From contig WRIP01000086.1 of the NCBI GenBank assembly GCA_009782665.1, positions 1-6,032 on the forward strand: a stretch of DNA of 6,032 bases, given 5' to 3'. Below are positions 5,939 to 6,032 of this stretch, piece after piece (the first letter of the stretch is position 1; each line of letters starts with the position of its first letter). The translations under genes were made by a program, and so were the position numbers. Under the pieces are notes generated by a model. That model saw only the letters and a program-made list of their open reading frames with translations. It did no database searches and was not told the DNA's origin. This DNA comes from Oscillospiraceae bacterium (GTDB taxonomy: Bacteria; Bacillota; Clostridia; Oscillospirales; Ruminococcaceae).

Positions 5939-6032
5939 CTATTTAATATATGTTTCATCAAATCCAAATGCCTTAAGTATCGCTTTCTGGGTAGTAGTTA
6001 CTGTATGATCGAATCGATATCCTTTATCCAGT
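5939..6032 (-). CDS. C-terminal end of an unrecognised protein (runs off right edge)
   Basis: A minus-strand frame enters from the right edge and ends at a TAG at 5941-5939. Thirty complete codons are visible: LDKGYRFDHTVTTTQK followed by AILKAFGFDETYIK. The composition is protein-like and soluble, and the end (AILKAFGFD) is probably helical. I do not recognise the family and assign no function. The frame could be a chance opening, but two other features favour a real gene: it lies on the same strand as the next two genes, and non-coding DNA follows its stop. Confidence 0.5.
   Translation of the reverse strand, partial: LDKGYRFDHTVTTTQKAILKAFGFDETYIK

Noticed and set aside
1..6032. CRISPR array, transposon ends, or phage modules
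   Set aside because: No regularly spaced repeats, no long terminal inverted repeats with a transposase, and no phage structural or integrase gene are present.

Overview
This window looks like chromosome of a low-GC, anaerobic Firmicute, most likely a Clostridia member. The evidence is the ylxM-ffh-rpsP gene order that is standard in that phylum, the AT-rich intergenic DNA, strong GGAGG-type ribosome binding sites, consensus sigma-A promoter spacing, and a flavin reductase-rubredoxin fusion of the kind strict anaerobes use against NO and O2. I see no mobile element, phage gene, CRISPR array, tRNA or rRNA.

Layout. (1) Positions 1-1859, minus strand: a housekeeping operon transcribed leftwards, ylxM then ffh (signal recognition particle GTPase) then the start of rpsP (ribosomal protein S16), which runs off the left edge. 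Its promoter is a textbook one: TTGACA, 17 bases, TATAAT at 1950-1922. A perfect 10-bp inverted repeat sits on the predicted transcription start. (2) Positions 1860-2471: a 612-base non-coding divergent region holding that promoter and several further dyads. (3) Positions 2472-4412, plus strand: a two-gene unit made of a tandem HD / HD-GYP-like phosphohydrolase and a high-molecular-weight-rubredoxin-like (Hrb) flavoprotein, closed by a strong intrinsic terminator. (4) Positions 4413-4689: non-coding. (5) Positions 4690-5711, minus strand: a GNAT acetyltransferase preceded by a cysteine-rich zinc-ribbon protein whose 149-codon frame has no start codon and appears broken at its extreme 5' end. 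(6) Positions 5712-5938: non-coding. (7) Positions 5939-6032, minus strand: the last 30 codons of an unrecognised gene that enters from the right.

The left operon supplies protein targeting and translation. The middle pair joins a signalling-type metal-dependent phosphohydrolase to a redox carrier; a shared stress or redox role is inference from adjacency only. The right part is accessory in character. Nothing here amounts to a convincing new multi-gene system. The points most worth checking are the operator or 5' stem-loop at the ylxM promoter, the start-less zinc-ribbon gene, and the asymmetry of the two HD domains.
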